Shown here one piece after another: positions 16,767 through 25,115 of a stretch of 64,000 nt of DNA; position 1 is the first letter of the stretch, and each line of letters starts with the position of its first letter. The notes under the pieces are model-generated. The model saw nothing but the letters and a program-made list of their open reading frames with translations. It searched no databases and had not been told where the DNA came from. Made by a program: the position numbers and the translations under genes. This DNA is from Asanoa siamensis (GTDB taxonomy: Bacteria > Actinomycetota > Actinomycetes > Mycobacteriales > Micromonosporaceae), in NCBI RefSeq assembly GCF_016862555.1, contig NZ_BONE01000050.1, positions 1 to 64,000 on the forward strand. Direction: 5' to 3'.

Positions 16767-17909
16767 TCAGGGGTGCAGGGGATGCATGATCGCGCCCTGG
16801 ACGACGCGGTTGACCTCGCCGCCGGGGAAGGGGTTGTCGGGTGTGCGCCCGAGCGCCAGGGAGAAGTGCAGGCCGATGAGTTGCGCGCAGACGACGGCGG
16901 GCAGCGCCAGCGCGGTGTCGGCCACGTCGGCCACGCCCGGCACGGTCCAGGCGCCGTCCCGTGGCTGGGCGCTGACCGTGACGACGTTGCGCCGCGGGAC
17001 GACCCGCAGCAGTTCGGCCACCATGTCCCGGTCGTACCGGCTGGTGTAGGGATCGTTGGACTCGTAGATGACGACCAGGGTCTCGTCGTTCAGCACCGAC
17101 TTCGGCCCGTGCCGGAAGCCCAGCGCCGACTCGGCCAGGCCGACCGCCCGGCCCGCCGTCAGCTCCAGGACCTTCAGCGCCGATTCCTTGGCGACGCCGT
17201 GCATGGTGCCGCTGCCCAGATAGACGATCCGGGAGTAGCCGCGGGCGGCGAGGTCCGCCGCCGCGGCCGGCCCGGTCGCCAGGACGTGCTCCGCGGCCGC
17301 GGCGAGCCGGTCCACCAGTCCGTCGTCCGTGTCGCCGAGGGCCAGCAGCGCGGCCAGCACCATGCCGGTGAAGCTGGACGTCATCGCGAAGCCCCGGTCG
17401 TTGGCCGCCTCGGGCAGCAGCACGACGTGCACAGTGGACGGATCAGCGTGCTGGGTGGCGAGCCGGCCCTGCGCGTTGCAGGTCACCACGAGGTGCCAGC
17501 AGTCGGTCAGCGCCTGGTTGGCCAGCTCGACCGCGGTCAGGCTCTCCGGGCTGTCACCGGAGCGGGCGAACGACACCAGCAGCGTCGGGACGTCCTGGGC
17601 GAAGCAGGCCAGCGGGTCGGCGACGATGTCGGTCGTGGCGAGGGTGTCGACGCGCCGGCCGAGCCGCCGGCGCAGCGCGGGCGCCAGCACCTCACCGACG
17701 TACGCGGAGGTGCCCGCGCCGGTGAGCACGATCCGCAGGTCCGGCCGCTCCAGCAACGGCTTGAGGAACGCGTCGGTGTCGGCGGCCGACTCCTGGCGCT
17801 GCCGGGCGATCTGCCGCCAGACGGCCGGTTGCTGCGCGATCTCGCGGCTGGTGTCGAGGGCGCCGAGCCGGCGCAGGTCGTCGACGTCGTGACCGAGGAA
17901 GGTGCTCAT
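16767..17909 (-). CDS. agaS: AgaS-like SIS-domain sugar isomerase/deaminase
   Basis: A 380-aa protein with two SIS domains: GAGTSAYVGEVLAPAL and SFARSGDSPESLTA in the first, GSGTMHGVAKESALKVLELT in the second. Length and order match AgaS, which deaminates and isomerises galactosamine 6-phosphate to tagatose 6-phosphate. The start overlaps the stop of the upstream aldolase-subunit gene by 4 nt (ATGA), so the two are coupled. GlmS-like or fructoselysine deglycase activity cannot be excluded by eye, but the neighbours favour AgaS. Confidence 0.8.
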   Translation of the reverse strand: MSTFLGHDVDDLRRLGALDTSREIAQQPAVWRQIARQRQESAADTDAFLKPLLERPDLRIVLTGAGTSAYVGEVLAPALRRRLGRRVDTLATTDIVADPLACFAQDVPTLLVSFARSGDSPESLTAVELANQALTDCWHLVVTCNAQGRLATQHADPSTVHVVLLPEAANDRGFAMTSSFTGMVLAALLALGDTDDGLVDRLAAAAEHVLATGPAAAADLAARGYSRIVYLGSGTMHGVAKESALKVLELTAGRAVGLAESALGFRHGPKSVLNDETLVVIYESNDPYTSRYDRDMVAELLRVVPRRNVVTVSAQPRDGAWTVPGVADVADTALALPAVVCAQLIGLHFSLALGRTPDNPFPGGEVNRVVQGAIMHPLHP

Positions 17910-19207
17910 GCCGCCTGCTGCCGCTGCGAAGGGGTGGAGGCGTCGCGGTAGTCGCGCAGGACGTCGCGGACGCGGTCGAGGACGAGCGACACGGGGTCGT
18001 CGGCGAGGCTGCCGTCCCGGACCCGCCGGTACTGGTCGGGCAGGTGCTGGCTGAGCAGTGGCAGCGGGACGGGCCGCTCGCCCAGGTTGGCCAGCAACCG
18101 CCGCTCGGCCGCCTGGATCTCCGGATCCGGCCAGTAGTAACGCATCCGGTCGCTGTAGCTGTAGCGCCGGGCGAGCCGCTGCTCGTCGGCGTCGCCGGTG
18201 TAGTACTTCGCCCACTGCTCCGGCTCGGCCCGCATCCGGTCCTCGACCACCTCCGGCAGGCGCGAGCGGTCGGGCGCCGGCACGACCTCCGCCTCGATCG
18301 CGGCCAGTGCGAACAGGGCCTCCCGCAAGGCGAACGTGAGGCCGGGCCCGACCTTGAGCACCGCCCAGTGGTCCTCGACCAGGGCGGCGAGCCGCGGCAC
18401 CGTCTGGTAGTCGGTGGAGTGCGCCTCGAAGACCATCGCCGGCTCGTCGTCCAGCACCCGGCGCAGGTCCCGGGTGCGGTCGCGGTCGTAGTCGACGACG
18501 CGGAGGTGGTCGAACTCGACGCCCGGCTGCACGACCAGGGCCAGCACCCGCGGCCAGACGTGGGCGAGGCCGCGCGCCGCGAAGGCCTCCCGGTGCCGGG
18601 CCAGCGTCGTCCGGGCCGACTCGGCCGTGGTGGGGCGCAGGTCGTCGATCGTCTCCTCGGCGCCGCCCGGCACGGGGACCTCGGTGCCGATGACGTACCG
18701 GAGATCGCCGGCGCGGCCCACGGCGGAGGCGGTGCACTCCGCGACCTCGAGCATGCGGGCCGCGCGGGCGGCCATCACCTCGTCGGCCAACGGGGTCGCG
18801 TCGTCCGCGCAGGGATAGCTGCAGTCGAGGTGGATCTTCGTGAAGCCGGCCTCGACGTAGGCGCGCACGAGCACGTCGACGTGGGCCATCGCCTCGTCGG
18901 CCGGCAACGCGCGCCACCGGTTGGGGCCGAGGTGGTCGCCGCCGAGCACGACCCGTTCGCGGGGGAGGCCGGCCTCGTCGGCGGCCCGGTGCACGAGGTC
19001 CCGGAAGTCGGCCGGCCGCATTCCGGTATAGCCGCCGGTCTGGTCGACCTGGTTGGAGGTCGCCTCGATCAACACCAGGTCGCCGTCGGCCCCGGCCTGC
19101 GCCATCGCGGCCCGCAGGACCAACGGATGGGCGGAGCAGATCGAGGTGACGCCGACCGGCTCCCCGCGTTTGTGCCGGGCGATGACGATGTCGAGCGGGT
19201 TAGCCAC
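17906..19207 (-). CDS. Tagatose-bisphosphate aldolase non-catalytic subunit, GatZ/KbaZ type
   Basis: A 433-aa protein: VTSICSAHPLVLRAA, LIEATSNQVDQTGGYTGM, LGGDHLGPNRW, TKIHLDCSYPC and YSYSDRMRYYWPDPE are hallmark strings of GatZ/KbaZ. Known: in enterics this protein stabilises the class II aldolase GatY/KbaY that splits tagatose 1,6-bisphosphate. GTG 19207 follows GGGAGGA. Odd: no gatY/kbaY or tagatose-6-phosphate kinase lies nearby, so the protein may work with a distant partner or act on its own. It is the first gene of the leftward operon, with GntR-like elements in its upstream region. Confidence 0.85.
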   Translation of the reverse strand: MANPLDIVIARHKRGEPVGVTSICSAHPLVLRAAMAQAGADGDLVLIEATSNQVDQTGGYTGMRPADFRDLVHRAADEAGLPRERVVLGGDHLGPNRWRALPADEAMAHVDVLVRAYVEAGFTKIHLDCSYPCADDATPLADEVMAARAARMLEVAECTASAVGRAGDLRYVIGTEVPVPGGAEETIDDLRPTTAESARTTLARHREAFAARGLAHVWPRVLALVVQPGVEFDHLRVVDYDRDRTRDLRRVLDDEPAMVFEAHSTDYQTVPRLAALVEDHWAVLKVGPGLTFALREALFALAAIEAEVVPAPDRSRLPEVVEDRMRAEPEQWAKYYTGDADEQRLARRYSYSDRMRYYWPDPEIQAAERRLLANLGERPVPLPLLSQHLPDQYRRVRDGSLADDPVSLVLDRVRDVLRDYRDASTPSQRQQAA

Positions 19208-19247
19208 GGGGCGGTTCCTCCCAGCCGTTCACAAGGTGAACTGGACC

Positions 19248-19301
19248 ATACTGGTATTCGAACTGGCCGGCTACTGCTTGATTGGTATGTAATCCGGTAT
19301 G
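19248..19301. promoter_or_regulatory. GGTAT elements between the aldolase-subunit gene and GntR-1
   Basis: ATACTGGTAT (19248-19257, ATAC-TG-GTAT dyad) and two GGTATG copies (19284-19289 and 19296-19301) lie in the 103-bp divergent region. The same core recurs on the other strand at the second GntR gene (20891-20906). This suggests operators for the UTRA-type GntR pair. Confidence 0.5.
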
Positions 19302-19310
19302 CTCTGCCGC

Positions 19311-20096
19311 ATGGTCGCCTCCGAACCGTCCCCGGCCCTGCCCGCCAGCTCGTCGGCCCTGCTCTCCGGACGCACCGCCAGCCGGCTGGTCGACGACCTC
19401 GTCGCGGGCGGCTACCGTCCGGGTGACCGGCTGCCGTCGGAGCGCCTGCTGTCCGAGCACTACCGGGTGTCCCGGTCGACGTTGCGGGCAGCCTTGACGC
19501 AGCTCGCCGACCAGGGCGTCGTCGCGCCGTCACCGGCCCGCGGCTGGTTCCTCACCGACCTGACCGCGGGCGAGCGGCGCACGCCGGAGCCGGGCGACGG
19601 CCGGCCGTCGGGCCACGTGGTGCAGGGCTTCGCCGACTACGCCGCGGCGCACGGGCTGACCGCCCACGCCGTGGTCCTGGAGTCGCGGGTGCGGCCCTGC
19701 TCGGTCGGCGAGTCCGAGACGCTGCGCATCGCGCCGGGCGCCGAGCTGTTCGAGATGCGGCGGTTGCGCTACCTCAACGACCTGGTCGTGGTCGTGGAGA
19801 ACAACCGGCTGCCGCTGGCCATCTGCCCGGCGCTGGCCGAGACCGACTTCACCACGGCGTCGCTGTACGCCACGCTGCGCCGCGCCGAGCCGCCGCAGCT
19901 TCCGCGGCTGGCACAGTACACAGTGGAGGCCCGGCAGCCGGACGACGAGGAGCGGCGGCTGCTGGAGGTCGACGGGACGGTGCCGATGCTGGTCGCGACC
20001 CAGCTCAGCTTCAACCAGGGCGGCCAGCCGATCGAGCTGACGGTCCAGGTCTACCGCGGTGACCGCTACCGCTTCCGCGGGTCGATAACCGACTAA
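19311..20096 (+). CDS. GntR-family (HutC/UTRA) regulator 1 of the amino-sugar module
   Basis: A 261-aa protein: N-terminal winged helix (about 25-90, [20 protein letters not shown]) and C-terminal UTRA effector domain (about 105-255, ending [18 protein letters not shown]). UTRA regulators are usually repressors released by a sugar phosphate. It is divergent from the gatZ-agaS-kinase operon and convergent with a close paralogue at 20093-20893, with which it shares [14 protein letters not shown] and [20 protein letters not shown] 19311 is preferred over an ATG 12 nt upstream, because the family N terminus begins near here and the upstream ATG lies within the GGTATG element. Confidence 0.88.
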   Translation: MVASEPSPALPASSSALLSGRTASRLVDDLVAGGYRPGDRLPSERLLSEHYRVSRSTLRAALTQLADQGVVAPSPARGWFLTDLTAGERRTPEPGDGRPSGHVVQGFADYAAAHGLTAHAVVLESRVRPCSVGESETLRIAPGAELFEMRRLRYLNDLVVVVENNRLPLAICPALAETDFTTASLYATLRRAEPPQLPRLAQYTVEARQPDDEERRLLEVDGTVPMLVATQLSFNQGGQPIELTVQVYRGDRYRFRGSITD

Positions 20097-20893
20097 GGCC
20101 GGTTCGTGATCGAGGCCCGGAACCGGTAGCGGTCGCCCCGGTAGACCTGCACGGTCAGCTCGATCGGCCGCCCGGCCTGGTTGAACGTCAACTGCGTCGC
20201 CACCAGCATCGGCATGATCTCGCTGATCTCGAACAGCTCGATCTCGCGCGGCGTCGGGTGCCGGGCCTCGACCGAGTAGTCGGCCACCCGGGGGAGCTGG
20301 GGCGGGTCGGCGGCGCGCAGCGTGGCGTACAGCGAGGCCGTGTTGAAGTCGGTCCCGGCCAGGGCGGGGCAGACGGCCAGCGGCAGCCGGTTGTGCTCGA
20401 ACGCGACCAGGAGCTCGTCGAGGAAGCGCAACCGGTGCAGCTCGAAGAGGTCGGCGCCGGGCGCGACGCGCAGCTCCTCGGCCTCGGAGACCGTGGCCGG
20501 CCGGACCGTGGCCGAGAGGACCCGGCTGCTCGGCGTCAGGCCGTGTGCCGCGGCGTAGTCGGCGAAGCCCTGCACCTGTGGCTGGGGCGGCGGTTGCGGT
20601 GCGGTCGTCGTGGCCGTCGCCGGCGCGTGCGGCTCGAGGTCGCCGACGAACCAACCCCGGGACGACGCCGGCCGGACGATGCCGCGCGACTCGAGCTCGG
20701 CCAGGGCGGCGCGCAGCGTCACGCGGGACACGGCGTACCGGGTGGCCAGCGCGCGTTCCGAGGGCAGTCGGTCGCCGCTGCTGGCGGCGTTCGCGCGCAG
20801 GTCGTCGAGGAGCTGCGCGGCGGTGCGCTCGTAGAGCGGGAGCGCCTCGTCGGCGAACAGGCGACGCGGTGTGCGCGTCGTCGCAACGGTCAT
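20093..20893 (-). CDS. GntR-family (HutC/UTRA) regulator 2 of the amino-sugar module
   Basis: A 266-aa paralogue of regulator 1: winged helix SERALATRYAVSRVTLRAAL, a Pro/Thr-rich linker, then UTRA with the same blocks. Start ATG 20893 lies inside CATACC on the complementary strand, so the operator-like repeats (20891-20896 and 20901-20906) overlap the start codon. This suggests a very short leader and strong self-control. It is divergent from the GH36 gene. The stop shares CTAA (20093-20096) with the convergent paralogue. The two copies probably arose by inverted duplication and then diverged. Confidence 0.88.
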   Translation of the reverse strand: MTVATTRTPRRLFADEALPLYERTAAQLLDDLRANAASSGDRLPSERALATRYAVSRVTLRAALAELESRGIVRPASSRGWFVGDLEPHAPATATTTAPQPPPQPQVQGFADYAAAHGLTPSSRVLSATVRPATVSEAEELRVAPGADLFELHRLRFLDELLVAFEHNRLPLAVCPALAGTDFNTASLYATLRAADPPQLPRVADYSVEARHPTPREIELFEISEIMPMLVATQLTFNQAGRPIELTVQVYRGDRYRFRASITNRP

Positions 20894-20906
20894 ACCAGAC
20901 CATACC
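20891..20906 (-). promoter_or_regulatory. Repeated GGTATG operator at the start of GntR-2
   Basis: CATACCAGACCATACC (two CATACC copies 10 bp apart) overlaps the start codon of regulator 2. The GGTAT core equals the elements before regulator 1. Confidence 0.5.
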
Positions 20907-20945
20907 AATCCCTGACCGCACCAGAAAACTACCAGAGCCAGACCA

Positions 20946-20974
20946 TTGACAAGCCAATCGCATGCCACTTACGT
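20946..20974 (+). promoter_or_regulatory. Promoter of the GH36 gene
   Basis: A perfect -35 TTGACA (20946-20951), 17-nt spacer and TTACGT (20969-20974) precede the GH36 gene, giving a leader of about 85 nt. The complementary strand reads TTGTCA at the same place, a possible -35 for regulator 2. Confidence 0.5.
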
Positions 20975-21065
20975 TCGTCGAACAACCAGCCCCCGCCTTC
21001 CATGCCGTACGCGGAGCGTCTCGGCGTTAGTTGATCTTGACCGTATGCCCCGAAGGGAGCTCGAC

Positions 21066-23132
21066 GTGACCGACCTGAAGCGGCGGACCGTACTCAAACT
21101 GGCACTGGGTGGAGCCGGCCTGGCCGCCCTGCCCGCGGTGGCCGTGGGCGCGACGCCGGCGGCCGCCAAACCGAAGCACGGCCCCGACGTCGTCGGCGTC
21201 GGCGACACCTCCATCACCCTGGAGTTCGACGACAAGCTCCGTACCCGGGTGGCGTTCAAGGACGTCGCCGTCACCGCCTTCGACGCCAGCGAGGCGCTGC
21301 TGCTCGGCGCGACCGCGGTCGAGGAGTTCGCCTACCGCGGGCACGAGACCCGCAGGACCAGGCATTCCCGGCACGGCTCGGGCGTCGAGGTCACCGTCTG
21401 GGGCGACTCCGTCGACGGCGTGCGCAAGACGGTTGAGCTCACGTCCTTCCAGCGGCTCACCGGCATGATCGTCATGAAGGTGACCTACACCAACCGCTCG
21501 CGGGCCGACCTCGCCGTCACCGGCTGGCGCAGCGGCGCGCACGAGATCCTGGAGCAGCCGGAGGGCTTCTACACCTTCTCCGGCACCACCTACCGCAACC
21601 GGCGTGACTGGGTGCGGCAGGTGACGCCGACCTTCAACCAGCGCAACTCGCTGGGGATGGACTCCTCGGACTACGGCGGCGGTACGCCCATGGCGTCGGT
21701 CTGGCGCCGCGGTGCCGGTGTCTCCGTCGGGCACGTCGAGCCCGTCGCCCGGATCCTGGCGCTGCCGGTGCGCAAGTCGACCAACGGCGCGAGCATCGCG
21801 GTCGAGGGCGACGCCGTGCGTACCCTCGCCCCGGGCGGCCGGTTGACCACCGACACCACGTTCCTGATCGCCCACTCCGGTGACCACTTCGGACCGTTGC
21901 GGATCTACCGCGACTACATGAGTGACATCGGCCAGCGCGCGCCGAAGTCGCCGAAGTCGGCCTTCGACCCGGTCTGGTGCGCCTGGGGCTACGAGCGCGA
22001 CATGACCGTCGAGCAGGTCGTGGCGACGCTGCCGAAGGTGCGCGAGGTCGGCCTCGTCTGGGCGGGCCTCGACGACGGCTGGCAGACCAACGAGGGCGAC
22101 TGGGACATCAACCTGGCGAAGTTCCCCGGTGGTGAGGCCGACATGAAGGCCTTCACCAGGAAGATCCGGGACGCCGGCCTGAAGCCTCGGCTGTGGTGGG
22201 CGCCGCTCGCGGCCGACCCCGAGAGCAACCTGTTCAAGGAGCGCCCCGACATGCTCCTGCTCGACCGCAACGGGCAGATGCAGCGGGTGACGTGGTGGAA
22301 CGCCTGGACGCTGTGCCCGGCGTACGAGCCCGTGGTGGACTACTTCGCCGCGCAGGCGCGCAAGTACATCAAGGAGTGGGGCTACGAGGGTCTCAAGATC
22401 GACGGTCAGCACCTCAACGGCGTGACGCCCTGCTACAACCCGGCGCACGGGCACAAGCGGCCCGAGGAGTCGACCGAGGGCCTCGCGCGGTTCTGGAAGG
22501 CCGTCTACGACGCCGCGCACAAGGCCAACCGCAACGCCGTCGTCGAGCTGTGCCCGTGCGGGACCGCGTTCGCCTTCCACAACCTGCCCTACATCGACCA
22601 GTTCCCGGGCTCCGACCCGACGTCGTCGTACCAGGTCCGGCACAAGGGCAAGACCATGCACGCGATGATGGGTGCCGGCGCCAGCTACGCGGGTGACCAC
22701 GTCGAGCTGAGCGACAACGGCGACGACTTCGCGTCCACCTACGGCGTGGGCGGGGTCCTGTCGACGAAGTTCACCTACCCGGTCGGCCCCGACAACGACA
22801 CCCTGCTCACGCCGGAGAAGGAGGTCGTCTGGAAGAAGTGGGTGGCGCTCTACAAGAAGAACATGCTGCCCACGGGGGAGTACCGCGGCGACCTGTACGA
22901 CATCGGCTTCGACAAGCCCGAGGCGCACGTCGTCGAGAAGGGCGCGAAGCTGCACTACGCGTTCTACGCCGACGAGTTCGACGGCACGGTGGAGCTGCGC
23001 GGCCTGGGCCGCGGCCGGTACCGCCTGACCGACCCGTTCAACGGCGGGTCCTTGGGCGTCGTCGACGCCCGGCACAACACGGTGAAGCTGACCTTCTCGA
23101 AGTTCCAGCTGATCGTGGCCGAGCCCGCCTGA
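21066..23132 (+). CDS. GH36 alpha-galactosidase/alpha-N-acetylgalactosaminidase, Tat-exported
   Basis: A 688-aa glycoside hydrolase of clan GH-D. GTG 21066 is chosen because AAGGGAG lies 6 nt before it; an ATG seven codons upstream is possible. The twin-arginine signal KRRTVLKLALGGAGLAALP implies folded export. The catalytic barrel carries WAGLDDGWQTNEGDWDIN, RLWWAPLAADPESNL and the nucleophile motif LKIDGQ with Asp446; GSDPTSSYQVRHKG is the likely acid/base region. A small beta domain ends the protein. Known: GH36 includes alpha-galactosidases and alpha-N-acetylgalactosaminidases. The neighbouring agaS-, gatZ- and kinase-like genes lead me to infer GalNAc release from outside polymers or glycoproteins. 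Confidence 0.85.
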   Translation: MTDLKRRTVLKLALGGAGLAALPAVAVGATPAAAKPKHGPDVVGVGDTSITLEFDDKLRTRVAFKDVAVTAFDASEALLLGATAVEEFAYRGHETRRTRHSRHGSGVEVTVWGDSVDGVRKTVELTSFQRLTGMIVMKVTYTNRSRADLAVTGWRSGAHEILEQPEGFYTFSGTTYRNRRDWVRQVTPTFNQRNSLGMDSSDYGGGTPMASVWRRGAGVSVGHVEPVARILALPVRKSTNGASIAVEGDAVRTLAPGGRLTTDTTFLIAHSGDHFGPLRIYRDYMSDIGQRAPKSPKSAFDPVWCAWGYERDMTVEQVVATLPKVREVGLVWAGLDDGWQTNEGDWDINLAKFPGGEADMKAFTRKIRDAGLKPRLWWAPLAADPESNLFKERPDMLLLDRNGQMQRVTWWNAWTLCPAYEPVVDYFAAQARKYIKEWGYEGLKIDGQHLNGVTPCYNPAHGHKRPEESTEGLARFWKAVYDAAHKANRNAVVELCPCGTAFAFHNLPYIDQFPGSDPTSSYQVRHKGKTMHAMMGAGASYAGDHVELSDNGDDFASTYGVGGVLSTKFTYPVGPDNDTLLTPEKEVVWKKWVALYKKNMLPTGEYRGDLYDIGFDKPEAHVVEKGAKLHYAFYADEFDGTVELRGLGRGRYRLTDPFNGGSLGVVDARHNTVKLTFSKFQLIVAEPA

Positions 23133-23145
23133 CGTTTCGGTTCGC

Positions 23146-23179
23146 GCGCGCGAGGTCCCGATCCCGGGGCCTCGCGCGC
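23146..23179. terminator. Bidirectional hairpin terminator
   Basis: GCGCGCGAGG (23146-23155) pairs perfectly with 23170-23179 around a 14-nt loop that itself folds. It lies in the 50-bp gap between the GH36 gene and the convergent membrane-protein gene, and is followed by CTTT. Confidence 0.75.
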
Positions 23180-23182
23180 CTT

Positions 23183-23968
23183 TCAGCGTGGCCGGTCGGG
23201 CTGCGCGTCGGGGATGACGGTGCCGTCCCGCAGGGTCAGGTCGTAGGTAATGAACAGCGTCGGGCCGGCCTCGCCGCTGGGCCGCGGCGCGTCGTGGTCG
23301 AACGCCGGCCCGGGCCACCAGGCGACGTACCGGCCGTTGGCCACCGAGGCCTGCACGCTCAGGTTCCGGGCGTGCACGGTCACGCCGGTCACGTCGGCGC
23401 CGACCGCCCCGTCGGTGATGGAGGCGTCGCCGAAGTCGGCGATCCCGCCCTGGGTGTAGCCGCGCGGCGGCGCGGTCAACGCCGGCCCCGAACTGCCGGT
23501 CACCCCGGACGCGACGTCGTCGACGTCGTCGCTGCCGGCGACGTGGTGGGCCAGGCACGCGCCGGACACGTCGGGGTTGTCGGTGCGGTACAACAGGACG
23601 GCGTACTCGCCGCGGCGCTCGGCCAGCACGAGCTTGGCGCGCGCCAGGTCCAGCACGCGGCTCCCGCCCAGACGGTCTTGGCACTCCGGCGCGATGAGGG
23701 CGATCTCGGCGTCGGTGAGCGGTGCCGGGGTGGGGGTCCAGGACGCGTACGCCCGGCCGCCACCGACGCCGCCCGGCAGCACGAACGCGGCCCCGGCCAC
23801 CGCGACGACGCCGGCCGCCGTCGCCAGGACGAGACGACGCCGGGGCCGTCGTACCCGTTCCGGTGGGGTCGAGATGATATGGTCCAATGTGGACGCCGCC
23901 CGCCGTCGCTGCGCGTCGGTCAGGGGAGTGGCGGCATCCAGCGACCGCAGGGTCTCGTCGAGCGTCAC
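23183..23968 (-). CDS. Single-pass membrane protein, likely anti-sigma partner
   Basis: A 261-aa protein with a cytoplasmic N terminus of about 45 residues (TLDETLRSLDAATPLTDAQRRRAAS), one membrane helix (about 46-65, LVLATAAGVVAVAGAAFVLP) and an outside domain of unknown fold with a Cys pair. ATG 23968 overlaps the stop of the sigma gene by 4 nt, so the two are co-translated. Position, topology and size fit an anti-sigma or sigma-associated sensor, but no zinc-binding anti-sigma motif is present. Role inferred from context only. Confidence 0.6.
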   Translation of the reverse strand: MTLDETLRSLDAATPLTDAQRRRAASTLDHIISTPPERVRRPRRRLVLATAAGVVAVAGAAFVLPGGVGGGRAYASWTPTPAPLTDAEIALIAPECQDRLGGSRVLDLARAKLVLAERRGEYAVLLYRTDNPDVSGACLAHHVAGSDDVDDVASGVTGSSGPALTAPPRGYTQGGIADFGDASITDGAVGADVTGVTVHARNLSVQASVANGRYVAWWPGPAFDHDAPRPSGEAGPTLFITYDLTLRDGTVIPDAQPDRPR

Positions 23969-24522
23969 GGGGTCTCCATCCTGGTGTCCAGTCCGAGGCC
24001 GGCCAGGGTGCTGGGCTCGACCTGGTCGAGGTGGCGGCGCAGGGCCCGGCGGGCACGCAGGAGCCGCAACCGGTACGACGCGGCGGTGATCCCGAGCACC
24101 CGGGCCGCCTGCGGGGAGGTGAGGTCGTCGAAGACGGTCAAGGCGAGCGTCTCCTGCTCACGGGCGCTCAACCGGCGCCAGGCCGCGACGAGGTCGAGCC
24201 GCTGCGCGGTCGCCTCGTCCTCGACGGTGTGGTCCAGGGTCGTTACCAGGGCGATCCGAACCGCGAGGGCGTCCTGCCGCCCGAGCCCACGGCGGGCGTT
24301 GAGCAGGCAGTTGCGCACGATGCCGAACAACCAGGCCCGCGCGTCGTCGGGCCGGCCCGGCGCCTCCTCCAGCCGCCGCCAGGCGACCAGAAAGGCCTCG
24401 GCAACGGCGTCCTCGGCATGGCTGGGATGAACGCGGCGCTGGGCATACCGCAAGACGTCGGCGTACGAGCCGGCGTACAGCGCCCGGAAGCGCCCCTCCC
24501 GATCCGGCTGGGATGTCCTCAC
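23965..24522 (-). CDS. ECF-type RNA polymerase sigma factor
   Basis: A 185-aa sigma-70 family protein. Region 2 (about 15-85): RFRALYAGSYADVLRYAQRR, HAEDAVAEAFLVAWRRL and RAWLFGIVRNCLLNARRG. Region 4 (about 115-170): LVAAWRRLSAREQETLALTV and the helix-turn-helix SPQAARVLGITAASYRLRLL. GTG 24522 is the only credible start. It is co-transcribed with the membrane protein that follows. The stimulus is not visible, and no cognate promoter was recognised. Confidence 0.88.
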   Translation of the reverse strand: MRTSQPDREGRFRALYAGSYADVLRYAQRRVHPSHAEDAVAEAFLVAWRRLEEAPGRPDDARAWLFGIVRNCLLNARRGLGRQDALAVRIALVTTLDHTVEDEATAQRLDLVAAWRRLSAREQETLALTVFDDLTSPQAARVLGITAASYRLRLLRARRALRRHLDQVEPSTLAGLGLDTRMETP

Positions 24523-24553
24523 ACCCGATACCTGTCCGGCACCGCGCCCGCTG

Positions 24554-24784
24554 TTACGGGCCGGCGGTCGGAACGCGCGGCGGCACAGGGGTGGCCACGA
24601 CGAATGAGCTGTGCGTCTGGCCGTACCGGAGAAACTGGTCGAGGACCGCCTCGAGGTCAGCGATGGCCGGCACGTGCAGCTTGAGCAGGAAACAGTCCTC
24701 ACCGGAAATGCGGTGACACTCGCTGACCTGGGGTGTGCGGGCGGCCAGGTCGGCGATCTTCACGTGCGCGGGCTCGTGACCGGA
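24554..24784 (-). pseudogene. Lrp/AsnC-family regulator remnant (effector domain only)
   Basis: The stretch HVKIADLAARTPQVSECHR, GEDCFLLKLHVPAIADLEAV, FLRYGQTHSSFVVATPVP is the C-terminal ligand-binding half of an AsnC-type regulator. The N-terminal helix-turn-helix that should precede it is gone; upstream residues have no family match. The pseudogene lies beside a decayed EamA transporter on the opposite strand, the usual divergent partner of such regulators. Confidence 0.65.
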
Positions 24785-24935
24785 GCCGGAGCCCTGGATG
24801 ATCGACACCTTCGGGAGTGTGTACTTTCCCGCCGGAAGGCGGATCCGGCTGTCGCTTTCCCGAGGCGCCATAACTGGGTGCCCGCACCTTCGATCGCTCA
24901 TGGCCTCATGCCGGTGGTCTTCCGAGAATAGAACC

Positions 24936-25115
24936 ATGGTGCCGCCGCACGTGTACTTCGTCGTCAGCGCGGTGTTCCACTACCTCGGGCTGGCGCTGGC
25001 GGTGCTGCCGTTCGCCCGGGTCGACGTGCTCGGCGTCGCCTGGCTGAAATCCCGTGGAACAGGCACGCGGAGGTCTCCCGCCGGGTTCGTTCGCGAGCTA
25101 GCTTCCGGTGAATGA
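24936..25115 (+). pseudogene. EamA/DMT transporter remnant (first helix pair only)
   Basis: From ATG 24936, about 38 residues (VPPHVYFVVSAVFHYLGLAL, VLPFARVDVLGVAWLK) match the start of EamA-type transporters. After about position 25050 the frame continues in unrelated sequence and stops at 25115; the remaining eight or so helices are absent. With the Lrp remnant it marks one decayed regulator-transporter pair. Confidence 0.6.

Noticed and set aside
21027-24056. A leftward 1009-codon frame
   Set aside because: It is antisense to the GH36 and sigma-operon genes, Arg/Gly/Val-rich, and has no recognisable domain; a shadow of high-GC coding DNA.
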